A stretch of DNA of 64,000 nt, taken from Trichostrongylus colubriformis (lineage: Eukaryota > Nematoda > Chromadorea > Rhabditida > Trichostrongylidae). Every line of letters begins with the position of its first letter. Position 1 is the first letter of the stretch. The translations under genes and the position numbers were made by a program. Shown piece after piece: positions 1 through 12,255 of the stretch. Location of the stretch: assembly GCA_963978905.1 (NCBI GenBank), contig OZ022259.1, forward strand, positions 15,722,068-15,786,067, given 5' to 3'. The notes under the pieces are model-generated. The model was not told the DNA's origin. It did not search any database and saw nothing but the letters and a program-made list of their open reading frames with translations.

Positions 1-659
1 TTTGCCTAACATTACGGTAATAAAACGATTGATACGTTCTTATGCAGCAACAAACAACACGTGTTGCACATTATGAATAGCACCCCCTTCAAACACTGAT
101 GAATACGTCCGCCGAGGGATGGGACGGAGAGACATTCACGGAATGCGCGCCACACACGTTTTTCTCGGTTACCGTTTAGTCACATCGTACTTCACGAACA
201 ATAAGTGTACACAAAAAACGTTCTTGGTCAATAGCCGATTGATGAACGGGCAAAGTTCAAAACCATTCACCATCACTTATTAATGAACCTTGACAAGCTC
301 GTGAAAAGCAAAAACGAGTCAGCTGGTTGACATGCAAGAAACCACAATGCGACAATGTCTGCAGTGGAAAGTAAACGAGTCGACATGGGACCACGTCGTA
401 TGAAACCCACCTTTTCTCCAAATTCGCATCTCATCCCAAACATTCTCGTCCAATTGAATACTTGAGGATACGTGTTCAGTGGGAGCAATAAGGCAGTGCT
501 GTTCATGCAAACCATCCCATTCAACAACAGCCAAATATGTCTGAAAATGACCAAATCAATTTACCTTTCCGGTCTACGAATGCTAAAAAATTGGAAGTAC
601 CACGCATGCAAATTGCGTAACATCATGTTATTTGAGAATCAGCCACGCATGCTTAGTAC
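1..659. other. No recognisable gene
   Basis: Short open frames occur on both strands but none has a recognisable domain or a convincing splice context. Nothing else is seen apart from ordinary AT-moderate intergenic sequence. Confidence 0.4.
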
Positions 660-1130
660 TTGGGTGAGTACTCTTGCGTCAGGATTTTACGCTGCTGCAG
701 GCTGCGTGCCATAAGGTGCGTGTGAGCTACGGGCGCCATTTCCAGTTATCCAGTTTGGACTCAAAGTAGCATTCGCTTAGGTGTAGAACACGGTAATTAC
801 TCTTGATGCCAGTTGGATACTGATTATGGGGTGCGTCACCCTTATGTCAGGATTTCGCACGACGATGAGCGGCGTGCGACGCAATGTGTGCGAGCTATGC
901 GAGTCGCAGTAGCTGAGCCTCAGAACGATTGCACTGTAATGCTAGGGGTGCGATATGCAGTCGACTTGTAATCGCTTCGGCACCCAACAACATGGCGCGT
1001 TTAGCTCGTCCGCATTACTTCGCTTGCGACATGCCGCGGTGCGAAATCCTGACATAAGGGTACACGACCCTGAACATGGCGCCCGTCGCGTGGCAGCCAG
1101 CGGTGCGAAATCCTAACGTAAGCGCATACA
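660..1130. mobile_element. Nested foldback elements (family A, GTGCGAAATCCTGACATAAG termini)
   Basis: An inner inverted repeat runs from about 838 (CCCTTATGTCAGGATTTCGC) to about 1065, where the complementary GCGAAATCCTGACATAAGGG occurs. It lies inside a second, more diverged pair: GCGTCAGGATTTTACGC near 677 and GCGAAATCCTAACGTAAGC near 1101. No transposase frame is present, so these are non-autonomous foldback (MITE-like) elements. The same termini recur near 4.0, 16.7/17.7, 29.9 and 31.8 kb and, in weaker form, near 6.2/6.6 kb. Nesting is read directly from the order of the four termini; the superfamily is unknown. Confidence 0.6.
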
Positions 1131-1494
1131 CCTTGGTACTTCATCGAAACCACAGGAAGAACAGCCCATTTGCATTCTAAATGACTCATTTGTGTCCCCG
1201 CTGTGAAGCTCTCACAACCGTTTTCTTCAGAAGAGACATGTTACGATATACAGCGCGTGCTCACTTCAGGAAAAACCATCCTCAGCGTACTTTGACGTTT
1301 TGCAATTTTTTTGCCACTTCATTTACTGGAGCACCTCATCCCAGGGGCCCATTTATCCAACTGTCCGTAGCCATCCACACAGTAAGGTTTTCAATTTTTT
1401 GAATAGTATTTCCGCGCAGAGCTTTGTGCGTGAGTTCTGGTAACCATGTAAAATAAAGATAAAAAAGGATAAAGTTTTTGGCGTTAATCACTTC

Positions 1495-1757
1495 CTTCCT
1501 GGAATGCGCCGCACATTCTTGTTCCACTCAGATGGCTGGTGAATGTGATGTGGCCTGTACAATGACTTGCGGTGGCCAGCTGATGTACAAGTCAGTGCTT
1601 TTATCCTCCCAAACGAATCTTTTACCAATTTGCCGACCCCGGAGAGGAATACTTGGTTGGCCTGGGCGAGCGTTGGCGCAGGATTTGATCCCCGCACTAT
1701 GAGAGTGGGGTGTGCACCACCTGTCACTACACTACCCCCGCCATTGCCATAATACAC
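1495..1757 (-). mobile_element. tRNA-derived SINE, copy 1
   Basis: On the minus strand the element opens with a tRNA-like head: an A-box-like GTAGTGTAGTGACAGG near 1740, then a B-box-like GGGATCAAATCC near 1690. It continues through a unique body containing GGCCAGCTGATGTACAAGTC when read on the plus strand, and ends near GCGCATTCCAGGAAGGAAG. Related copies lie on the same strand at about 53.6-53.84 and 57.86-58.16 kb, sharing head, body and the GCGCRTTCCAGGAA end to different degrees. A pol III-type SINE is inferred from the paired boxes; the parental tRNA is not identifiable by eye. Confidence 0.5.
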
Positions 1758-1759
1758 TT

Positions 1760-3950
1760 CGAAAAATCAGAAACAAGGGATCCATCGGTGTTGTACAATA
1801 CCTCCGAAGGAGCACCTCGCCGATGATCAAAGTAGTTCACTCTTCTCTGAAAGCAGAGCGACGCTTTGCAAGTGGCAAATTTGATACTGAAACCATTCCA
1901 ACCTCTAATATACTGTAGACCATAACCATTACCCGAAGAAGTTGACCACACGGTCTGCGTCTCTGGGCTCGTCTCTACTCCTTTTGCCTTGTTGCGTCTC
2001 TTTTGTATGGTCTCGCAGAGCACCTTCATAAAGTCGTGCAATAGCGCTATAAAAGGTAGCTGGGAGGGGTTGAATTCAGCGGTTTTTCCCAATTTTTTTA
2101 CTCACTGTATAGCAATTTAGCAGCGCTGCTTTCTTTACGTTATAATGCACATACTGAACGGCTATTGAACGTGTACCCTCAACTCTGGTAATCTGATTGA
2201 ACCAATTTGGTCGCACAGTACGATGCGATCAAGTCACATGATCTCAGCCAAGGTTACGGTCATGCATATCGATGACCCTCGACACGGTCACATGTTGAGA
2301 AATAACTTGAAAAGTTATACTGTAATTAGTCGGCAGCATTCCACTATGCCTTTTGAATTTGACCAACTCCAGGAAAGGGCGATTTAGCAATTGAAGGTGT
2401 TGTTGGTGTCGCTCACATGACTTATAGACCGAAACGCAGCCAGATCCACGAGTCCTTCCATCATAAATCAACCTCAGCGAATAAAACCAGAATCTGCTTC
2501 GATGTCCACTTTTTGTGAACATAAATACTGACGATCACAAAAATTTATGACTTTTATATGTTTCTGTGACTCTGTCAGGCGCCGAACGTATCGGATCTCA
2601 GATGGATTAATCTTCTTCTTTTGCAATCCAGCCACTTCATTTGTAGTTGATTCCACCACTGTGATTTAAGGGATGAAATCACGTGAGGCAGTGGATGTGT
2701 ACGGACTGCAAGTCGTACCAATGATGATTTATTCCATTGGCGCCAGCTTAAATTGCAGAATTAGATACGCCCACCTTATTAATTGAAACTAGAATCTTTC
2801 CATGTTAACCTAATGTTCATATGCCTCCGATGGTTGTGATGGAAGTTAAAGCTTGTCAATAATCCTATGACCATATCAGTATGTTTCTGCTGCAGTGCGT
2901 ATACCGTAGGAAAAAGCTCGCGGTAAAGATAGTGAACATTCAGAGTGGAGTACACTACTTCACTAGGCGACATTAAGCGTAGAAATTCACACGAGAAAAC
3001 CAAGTGAGCCACGGTTTCCCATCCCATGTCACGCACATTTGACGTACTTCTTTCAAGATGTCCGAGAAGTTCGAGAAAACTTTGCCCCTCCATCTGTGTC
3101 ACAGGTGATGGGAGCTACGTTTTCCCATCCCATGTCACTCAGATTTGACACTTCCATTATACAGTGGTCACATTCAAGTGCTGGTGTGGCCCCGCTCACT
3201 AGCCCATGGCGGGCAGCGAGGTGTCTAGTATCTGACATATGTAGCTGATTCCCGAATGATGTAAAATTAATAATTTGCATTCGCCATTTCAACCAATCTG
3301 ATCTTTTCAAAGTTCGAATCTTTGCATATGGTCCTCGGTGAGCATGTTTAACCAAAGGAATAAGGGGTACTTTTCCACGAACCAGTCTTTAAGAAGCCTT
3401 CAAAACGAAGATTTATTTCCCCTCTCTCCTACAGTTATGCTGCATTTGTCACTTCGGTCTGCCTGCAGAAATTGGCACAAAGGAACGGAAAGTCACCCGA
3501 TCGGTGACACGTATAGAATGCAAATCAAAATAGGCTATTGTATGAGAGTCCATAAAAGCTGCAATTTTTACAAATTTCGAGATTTCGTGAAAACAAAAAC
3601 ATTTTAATTGTTTTCTCATTATTTTCTTATTTCTGTTCAAGGTATTATATTATGTCTGAGTAATACGTTGAATCTGAGTTACCAAATCCCGGGTACAAAT
3701 ATATTTTCCTTTAAAAAGAGGAGTAAAATCAAATGTACTCCGATAAAAGTACTAGCTGAAGCTTAGTAGGAGACTCACAGCTGCACCGCATCTTGAATTT
3801 TTGAATGACACCATTCCCGAGTACGGTTCCTTCAAATTACTTAGGCACGCTCTCCCTCCCCACATAAACGGCTACAGGAAATCGAAGTTACTCATACTGT
3901 GCAGCAATGCTGCGATGAAAAGGGCGTAGGTCAAAGGAAAAGTGATTGAC
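1760..3950. other. Intergenic, no recognisable gene
   Basis: Only short chance frames are present. A short local duplication is visible: TTTCCCATCCCATGTCAC occurs near 3014 and again near 3120, about 105 bases apart, each followed by a variant of CAGATTTGAC. No domain, RNA gene or terminal inverted repeat was recognised. Confidence 0.4.
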
Positions 3951-3957
3951 TTTGTGT

Positions 3958-4198
3958 ATGTCCCCTTACGTCAAAATTCCGCATAGCGGCGTGCAGCGTG
4001 ATGTGATGCGTACGAGCTGGAAGCAGCACTGTAGCTGGGTCCTAAAGCCATAACATAGTACCGTAAGGGCAGTGTACGTGGTTGTCATGTCACCGCCTCA
4101 TGATCCAACTACAATGCCGTACCTGACTCGCATGCATCGAATCAAACGCGACACGCCCGACGTGCGAAATCTGACGTAAAGACACACAGCCCTTGACT
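3958..4198. mobile_element. Foldback element, family A copy
   Basis: The left end, CCCCTTACGTCAAAATTCCG followed by a GCGGCGTGCAGCG block, is complemented by CGTGCGAAATCTGACGTAAAG at the right end. The termini match the family near 0.84 and 29.9 kb. There is no coding capacity. Confidence 0.55.
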
Positions 4199-4479
4199 TT
4201 AATTGCTGTGGGTATCATTTCATGCAATGTCACTATCAATGTGTTCCATCCAAAGAAATGCGAGCTCACTTTTACCCGGTGCAACCCGTGCTGCAGCCAC
4301 CAAACTCTGTAGTGCTCCTGCGATGTTCTCCGTCTAACAAAATCCAAGAACGTCATCCAAACATTCACATTTTTGATTTCGATATCGTCACGACGAAAAA
4401 GCTTAATTCAGCTTCAAAAACTTACGAGCGCGCAAGCAATGGGACCCTCATTATTTCAAAAAGACCGCAGTCAGCTTTC

Positions 4480-4860
4480 ATCGTTGTACTTATGTTGTAT
4501 TTGCCTGATGTGGACCGCATGCAAAATTTTACACGAACAATGTGAATCCGGTCAGGATACTGCACCACATGGTCTCGACGGGGTGGGCGGGGCCTCCGAG
4601 CAAGTGCCCACCCCGTTGTCCACCGCAGTCGGAGACGCATTGTAGGAGCAGAAAGTTAAGAAACAGTCCCATACCCTGTTCCAAACCTCGGCGTAGGAAG
4701 GGACGGGGTTTTTACTCGGAGGCTCCGCACACCCGCCCAAGAATTTGGGGAGCTGTATTTTAGCCGACTTTACTTTCACTTTTTCGCATTTTTGTATGCG
4801 GCCCTTATCAGACAAATACGACATTAATATAAGGGCGAGAGGGAGAGTTTTTCCGTGAAC
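4480..4860. mobile_element. GC-rich foldback element, family B copy 1
   Basis: Inverted ends: TTGTATTTGCCTGATGTGG followed by CCGCATGC on the left, and GTATGCGGCCCTTATCAGAC with AAATACGACATTAATAT on the right. The centre is GC-rich, with CCGCAGTCGGAGACGC and GGACGGGGTTTTTACTCGG. Related sequence is present at 6.29-6.60 kb and 40.92-41.30 kb. No transposase is seen, so it is called a non-autonomous foldback element. Confidence 0.55.
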
Positions 4861-4899
4861 GATTCCTTCGAATGGTGGGTAGACAACATAACTCTTACG

Positions 4900-6160
4900 A
4901 CTTTGGTTTTTCAAACCCTTCTGGTGAAAACCTCTACGTCGGCAGCAACTTTATTATCACTACTTGCCGCCATTTGATGAAATGAGCGCCAAAAATAGGG
5001 CCATTATTTGGGGTACTTAACATAACCTACCACGCTTAATTACAGCATACATGCTCGCTCGAACAAGAGGACTATGAATGTGCACGCATTTCCTCAAATC
5101 GCTCGCTCAGAAAAAGAGGACAACGACACCGTGGGAAAAATAACCATAAATCTTCCAACATGTAAAACCACTAATGTTTCCAGTTCAAATGGAGGCGAAG
5201 AGCCGCGCTTGAGGTTAGAATCCTGTTCCCTCCGCGGAACACCCAGACAGACTAAGGATACCGTGACAAATGAAGCTAATCAATGAGAAAACGTTCGCGT
5301 TGATTTGATTAAGGGGTGGGAAAGTGCGTTGTAAGAGTTGTGGTGGGGTTAGAGGTGATGAAAGGCCACCGTCTACAAATTACACATCCTGAACTCTTTT
5401 TTTGAAAACCCACATAAATGGGTCAAAAAAGAGAGCGACAAGGGAGCAAATCTGCCTCAAAATGAACTAAACTTCAGAAAATTTTAGAATATCAATGTTT
5501 CCAAAGGTTCTACACCCATTTATGGAGAAATACTGATACTAAATCCAGTTCCAACGTTCTAGCACAGACCTGTTTGCAACAAACCCACGTTATAGGCGTG
5601 AGCGGCATGACCGGCTGGGACAAGATTCCAATCATGGACCGGGCAAACGAGCGCTATCTCTAATCACAGAGCTTAATCATCTTAACGGATTTAATTCTTA
5701 AGTATATTAGGGGTGCATGACGCTCTCACTCCCAGCGTTTGCAGTTCCCTGTTTAAAACCCCCAAGGGCGTTCTAGTGCTTCTGCGTCACCAAGCTGCCT
5801 GACAGTGTTAGCAATGCGGATCATATGGAGTTTTCGCAGAAAATGAAAGTTTGGGGCACCGGCTAAGACTATCGTGACGACGAATTTCCGATCAGCGATC
5901 AGAAACCACGCGATATGCCAATCAAGCATATAGAAAACCAATCCGTGGACTCAGAAGGCAATCACCGCGACTTTTGCTACATCACAGCACCAACAGACTA
6001 ACATGCCGGAAATATAAGCAGTCGAAATTAAATCGGCGAACGCCCGTTTTTCAGTATTCTTCGAAAGCTTTGGAGGTATCGCACGTAGTACTTCACTGCA
6101 AGTGCCCTACGTCTACCTGTGAAAGAACACCGTCCGTGCAGAAGTTCAGCAACAGCTGAG
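4900..6160. other. Intergenic, no recognisable gene
   Basis: The only frame of note is a 70-codon plus-strand frame starting at 5074 that is rich in charged and polar residues. It shows no family signature and no clear splice partner, so it is not called as a gene. Confidence 0.35.
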
Positions 6161-6164
6161 ATTT

Positions 6165-6665
6165 GAGGGTTTGCGTCATTAGGAAAGGACAGCAGCGTGT
6201 GGCATGCGGCGCGATGCATGCGAGCGAATTAAGTCGTATATAGTTGGGCCATAGGGATTATCGTGTCCTGCGCCCAAAATAAGACTTAAAGGAATCGTCT
6301 ACGGAAAGATGAGTTTTTCTGCGCCCACCCCTTCGTCCGCCGCGGACGGAGACACGCTGTAGGAAGAGAAAGTTACGTAAACAGTCCCGGTCCCCGTTTC
6401 CAACTGCAGCGATAGACGGGACGGGGCTTTCGCTGGGAGGCCCCGCCACCCGGCCGAAAATGTATCTTAGCCGTTCTCACTTTTTCACGTTAAATTGCAT
6501 GTGACCCTTACTGGCAAAATGCAACTTGAATATATGGGCAACGAAGGAACTCATTTTACCGTAGACGATTCCTTTGAGATACGATAATCACTCGCAAACT
6601 CAGTACATATAGCGCCCTTGCTCACACGCACCGCGTCGTACGTCGCGAGGCGCAATCCTTTCCTA
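6165..6665. mobile_element. Family A foldback carrying a family B segment
   Basis: The left end, TGCGTCATTAGGAAAGGAC with GTGTGGCATGCGGCGCG, is loosely complementary to the right end, CGCAATCCTTTCCTAACGA with CACACGCACCGCG. Between them (about 6290-6600) lies sequence similar to the family B elements at 4.5 and 40.9 kb, including GGAGACACGCTGTAGGAAGAG and a GCATGTGACCCTTACTGGC arm. The simplest reading is a family B element, or part of one, inserted in a family A element. Confidence 0.45.
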
Positions 6666-6669
6666 ACGA

Positions 6670-9600
6670 TAACTGCTGGAATAAAAAAAGTGCGCAAATT
6701 GTACCTTAGATACCGATCAAGAGCAAGCTGCAGGTAATCATAAAAAAGCCCTTCAACTCTCAAGCCCTTTATATTTCCATTTTCCTGACTCTCTATCAGT
6801 CAACCTCTCAATCCACTGCACCATAGTTCACACTGCAAGATACACAGAAAATCATTGCAGTGGCTGCAAATTACATTACATTGTCGAGTTCATTGTACTG
6901 TATTGGGGACTAGAACTCCACTATGTTGATTTCTTTCCCACATATTACCGCGAACATCCATCAATCATTTTGAACGTTGACCGTTTTCGTACTATACCCG
7001 ACACAACCACCATCACAAGGTTATGAGACTGCCGTTGTCATGCGACCTGTAAATACGACACGCAGCCTTCGAGATGACACGACACGTTAGCGATGTTTGA
7101 TGAATGAACATGAAGTTTTCGTAAGGATTACATCGATCAGAAATCAGTCCATGTTCTGCCTAACACTGACCGGACACCACGAGGTCACTTTTCGGCAGAA
7201 TACTTCCACATATCCCATGAGGTGGCACATTCCAAGCCCGACCGAGCGACCGATCGCGCCCTGGCCAGAATCCAGAGCTTCCTCCTACTTTTTTATACTC
7301 CACGGTATCGACTTGTATAGTGTACTATGTGGTTTATGAATACATAATAATCGTGGAAATGAGGCTAGTGGATGTGTCCTTTAGTCATTGTTGGACCGTA
7401 GAACAAAGAGTAACAAAAACTATCGAAACCAGTTCTCCATACGTCCCCTTGTGCCGCCCCAATACCAGTTTCATTGAACATTGTGGGTTATTTTCGAGAA
7501 TCACCAAAGTCTGAGATGACAGCTATCAACGTTGTAAACTTGAGAACCGTGAATTCCTCAACTGCACTAGTGAAAACCGGATTTAAATGAATGATAACAG
7601 AATACTTCAGACAAGTTTCTTGATATCACGTAGTAAACGAAAGCACTTGTGAAAAGTGAGAAATTAACAAAAAACAATATCACTGGATCGAAAATTTCGA
7701 AAATTCAGAGAATGCAACGAGTTAAGTTATAACTACAACATCCAACACTTTAAGGATACGAATACCCCTCAGAGGTTTGACCCATAGCGATTTCCGAACT
7801 TTCCTCAGAAACGTTCTTTGAACGATTTTTCCATGTTTGCGATAGCAAAATTTCAGTGGAAGGAAAAAGTAAGAGCATTCTCCTGAAGTGGCCATCCATT
7901 ATTTGCAACCACGGAACCAGGAAACATACTTCTAATAAAAAGTGAAGCAGTAAGGGGCAGGCGCAAGGGTCAAAGACCAACTAAAGGAATCACCGAAGAT
8001 ACTTTCAGGAAACAGAAACTCCATAATGATGGGCAGGTTCCATCACTATTTATTGGTCGGAATCAACACAGACCGTGATGCGTGGCAGAGCTACGCATCA
8101 AATAACCTCACTATCTGACACAAGGGTCTGCGATCAGTGTGAACCTTGTGATCGAGTGAGAGCACGCATTTTAACACGATTTGCACTACATAATACCATC
8201 TTCTTGAATCTCTGGCTTTCCTTCGTAGTGAACACGTCCCCTCTGCATTCAACACATCGCTACTGATGGCTTTGAAGTCACCAGGAGCGATACGATAAGT
8301 TTGGGCAAATTTATGTGACTTGTAATAAAGGTAAGGTGCAGTATATCACAAAATAAATTACGGAAAAAAAATCCGCGAAGCCATTGTGCAACTTTAGATT
8401 TTAGTCCTTAAGGGAATGCGAGAAAAAATCCAAATTACGATTTTACTCCAGTCATCATCCTCTTTCATCGCGCAAACAGCTGCAACTGATAGACTTTGAG
8501 ATGCTCTTAGATTTTCGAAAGCAGCGCTTTGCACTTCACTATAAGTGAAAATCGCGTCTCCAGGCGAGAAACTACAAAAATCTCCTGCATAACCCGCTAC
8601 CACGACGAAGAGTTCTTTAGTACAACCTCTAAGAAGCGGTACCCACATGACAATCTGTTTCCGCTATCATACGATAGTCCTACTCCATTTGTCTGATAAC
8701 AACTTCCTGCAACAGTCTTCGTTTACATGAGAACTACACTGGACTAGTTCCAAAAATGTGATTATTTTCACATACCATCCCATTACACAAAAGGGCAACT
8801 AATGTGAGACCTTTGCAACATACATGTGACCCCTGCTCTCAAAACTGTTCATTACTGTGATACAACCTTGCACTTCCTTGCGTTTAATGCCAGATTACTG
8901 GGCAATAATTTACCGCAACAACTGCTTCTAAACGTTATTCCTCAAGGAAACTCTAAGCCCATCCAGTACTGCATTACCATGATCTAATACGATTCATTTT
9001 AAAGCCTCACTGAGGAGCCCGCCATCTGGTTCACGGTTAATCAGTTTTGAAGAAAAATTCTTGGGAAATACGACTTCCTTTCCGGGCCAACCACCTTTTT
9101 CTATACTCAAGATGTCTCACTGAAAAATTGTCAATCGATAGTCAGACTACAGCTACCAAGTAGTGAGCATGACTATCGATTGACTATTTGCTCAAAATTT
9201 ACTCAAAAAGGGGTTGTCATCGAGGTGTTTCCGAAAATACGACCCTCTCCCATTTCCCAGCCCAACCTCTCGTGAATATTGCTAACCCATGCTTCACCCT
9301 GCTCTGCAACAATAGATACAGTGTTTTGAGGCCTAACGAGTGTCCTGTCGCAGTGCCGATGCCGATAGTTTATCGAGCAAAACCCTTATAATGCACCCCT
9401 TCTTGCAGTTACTACTTGAACAGTTCTCAGAAGGCAGTAATTCTCTTGCAGGATCGCAGAGGCATTCTTCAAAGAATGAAATGACACCAAAGAACAGAAT
9501 CAAAAGAAAGCAATGTAAAAAAGGAACACATCGAAGGTAAAGTGTTCAATTGACTGAACTGATAGAAAGAGATCCATTGACATCGGCGAATGCCCTACGT

Positions 9601-10300
9601 TCCTACACAAAATTCTTAGCTGGCGATCAAAAGCTCCATAAGTAAACGCAACACTACGTCCTTTTCCCGTGAATCACCACTTTTCCCAATGAAACCGAAA
9701 AGAATGACTCACATGAATTCCAACGGCAACTATCGCATGTTTCGCAATTTTCCCACTGTTCAAACATCGGTTACAGTCTGCCAGAGAATGTTCCACACGT
9801 CTGTGCTCTGCAATGAATCCGATTGCTTGGTTAAGTGGTTTCAGAATGCATATGCCATTTTCGTACAATTTCGGGAACGGGGAGAGAGGGAGAGGGGGAG
9901 GGGGAGGAAGGGAGGGAGGGTGGTTCTACAGCAACAGATAGAAAAACCTAGAGTTTTAGCACATTACAAGATGTGTTGCTTTCACAGAAGCTACAACAAA
10001 ATCAAGACGGAGGACTCTACACTTCGCAATTGTGCCATAGATTTTGATCGACAGACGAGTCTGTACTAGTTTTTACTATTGACTTCCCACAGTTCCGCAT
10101 AGAAATCCATAAAACCCGTCGTAAATGGATAGGAATGTGTTTTTGTTTAGAGCGTGTAAGATGTGGAGGAGAGGCGTGGTCACGACGTACCAAAGGCGGG
10201 GCTCAGCGACTTGTTCACAGCAGTTTCGCATTGAACGCACGGCTAAATGTGGACGACAGTTACCCTCAGCTCTTTGGTATTTTTTCTACCCACGGTACAT
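6670..10300. other. Long intergenic or intronic stretch without recognisable exons
   Basis: No conserved domain was recognised in any frame. A purine-only tract of about 45 bases (G, GA and GGGA repeats) occurs near 9875-9920 inside a chance plus-strand frame. The missing 5' exons of the PAN-domain gene that begins to be recognisable at 10.3 kb could lie here, but none could be assigned. Confidence 0.35.
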
Positions 10301-10310
10301 TCTACTACAG

Positions 10311-11318
10311 AATGGTGGGGTGATCTACGGGCTCACCTCAACCCTGCCAAATCACCAGCTTTCTACGATGTTACTTATGACGAAGCAGGTAATTCCATTT
10401 ATTTCTGATCATTCAAGTTCATAATTATACTCACAACTCCAATTTTTGAAACTATAGTTTGGACTATTGAAGCATTTCTGCACCTTTCGATTTGGTATAC
10501 CGGGTTTTCTCGTTTCACTGAGAGTAGATCGGTTTTTATTGCGTTCTTCTCTCTCCTTTCTCACTTCTTTTGCGAAGCGAGTTATTGTAAAATCGAGAAA
10601 TCATCAGAGCGTACTGTTGCAACGTTGGGAAATCATCGAAGTGATTAGTTGTGAGCCCGAAAAACCATGGGATAGAAAGAGCAGAATTACTGATTCTGCC
10701 TTTTCTCTCCGCAACGGGTTTACAGTAATGCCTATCGCAGTAGCCCTCCCTAATTTTAAAAAATCATCCTTTCGTCCTCAAACAGATCTTCCTCGTTTAT
10801 GAGGCATTGCGAATCCCAGGATTCATCCTGACACCCGTATCATTCAGATTGCCCCCAAGGTTTGCGATCTGATGCCATTCCTGAATACGTCTACTTTGGC
10901 ACGATGATGGCAACGATGAGTGTCGATGCACATGACGAATGCCTTCAGAAATGTGCTGAAAAGGCACGATGCAAAGCAGTCAACTATTTCCATCCGTTCG
11001 CATATCAGAAAAAAGGTTTCTGCGAACTTCTCTCCGAAACACAACGCGACAATCCACGACTGATGCGTCCGTTTCGAATGGCCACCTATTTCGAGAACAT
11101 CAAGTGTAAAGAGGTCGATGACATCGCTGATGACCTCGTCAACATTATCAACAGTGAGTCCCCCGTTAGCCTTTTTGTTCGTTTGCAGCTCAAACACTGT
11201 CCATTCCTTTCCAGAACCAACAACTCCTCGCGACAGGAAACTGGAAATGAAAGGACTTGTGAAAAAGCTTTCCAACAAGGTACACGAGTTCAACTCAGGT
11301 TTCCGAGCTGCTCGTTAG
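10311..11318 (+). CDS. PAN/Apple-domain protein, 3' exons (5' end not found)
   Basis: Three exons join in phase: 10311-10388, 10848-11153 and 11215-11318 (TAG stop). The first encodes a WWGDLRAHLNPAK-type segment and ends before GTAATT. The second follows TCATTCAG, opens with CPQG, and carries the cysteine pattern of a PAN/Apple module: CPQG, ECLQKCAEKARC, KKGFCEL and ENIKCKE. The last encodes a short basic tail. PAN modules bind protein or carbohydrate and are usually extracellular, so a secreted or cell-surface protein is likely. A signal peptide exon was not found, so the start is unknown. An AATAAA lies about 190 bases past the stop. Function beyond the domain is unknown; domain confidence is good, exon 1 is less certain. 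Confidence 0.7.
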
Positions 11319-11510
11319 CTATCGATTTTCATTCGCGTACATAAGTTGCCTACATGTCCAGTTGATCTCATTGTATGTAGCCGCGGGTGCTCAGGACGGG
11401 TGTACGCTGTGTCTCAGGGCATGAGCAGACACCGTCCAAAAAGTTATCTTCAATAATATTGTGTAAGTATAACATGTATATGTTGGTTCTATTTCATTGA
11501 TCTTTGTTCG

Positions 11511-11516
11511 AATAAA
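11511..11516 (+). terminator. Poly(A) signal of the PAN-domain gene
   Basis: AATAAA lies 192 bases beyond the TAG at 11316-11318 in otherwise AT-rich sequence. It is the first canonical hexamer downstream; use is inferred. Confidence 0.4.
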
Positions 11517-12255
11517 TGTACACATTCCTTTTATCATACGTTTGTACGCAATAATACCTAGCTTATATGACCCCATATAATTGCTTGAGATCAAGTTGCT
11601 CGTCGATTGCGTATGCAGTTCCGACAAGGAGCGCGACGCTACCACCAAAACCAGATGATGCCATTGGAAAAAGCAAGGCCAGTGAATAAGCGCAAGACGC
11701 TGCACTCTAGACGTCTACCGTGCAATCGTTCACTTATTGAATTGAGTGAAGAAGCTTTCAGAACGAATGAACCTCGTCCCTCACGATCTCATTGAGTGAA
11801 ACAAAATAAAACGAGCCAAATGAAACATGTCCGATCAATTTCGCCATTTCACTGAAGTAAATATGCGCACTGGTCTGCGAGTTTTTCGAAAAGACCGTGA
11901 TTTTTCACTTTCCTTTAGAGCGCTCAAGGACATAGTGGTAGTAGATCTTTACCTGAGATGCCCGCTGCCCTGTCTCGTCACAGTGAATGACTCAGCTCAA
12001 GTGCCTGATATTTTAAGAGCGCAATCATTGCGGTTCAGAACTTACGCATCTGGTGTACGAACAACACCCATTAAACGTTAACTTTAAAGACTCCACCGCA
12101 TTTAGTGTATTACCTTTTCTACTTCGCTCCTTTGCTCTACGTTCGTCCTTCTGTTGATGTCTACTCTTCTCATTTTGCATTTCAGCTATATCATCAAGGC
12201 TCTCATCGTCGTGTCGCCTCACCTTGGCGCTTTTCTGAATAGCATTTTTAAAATA

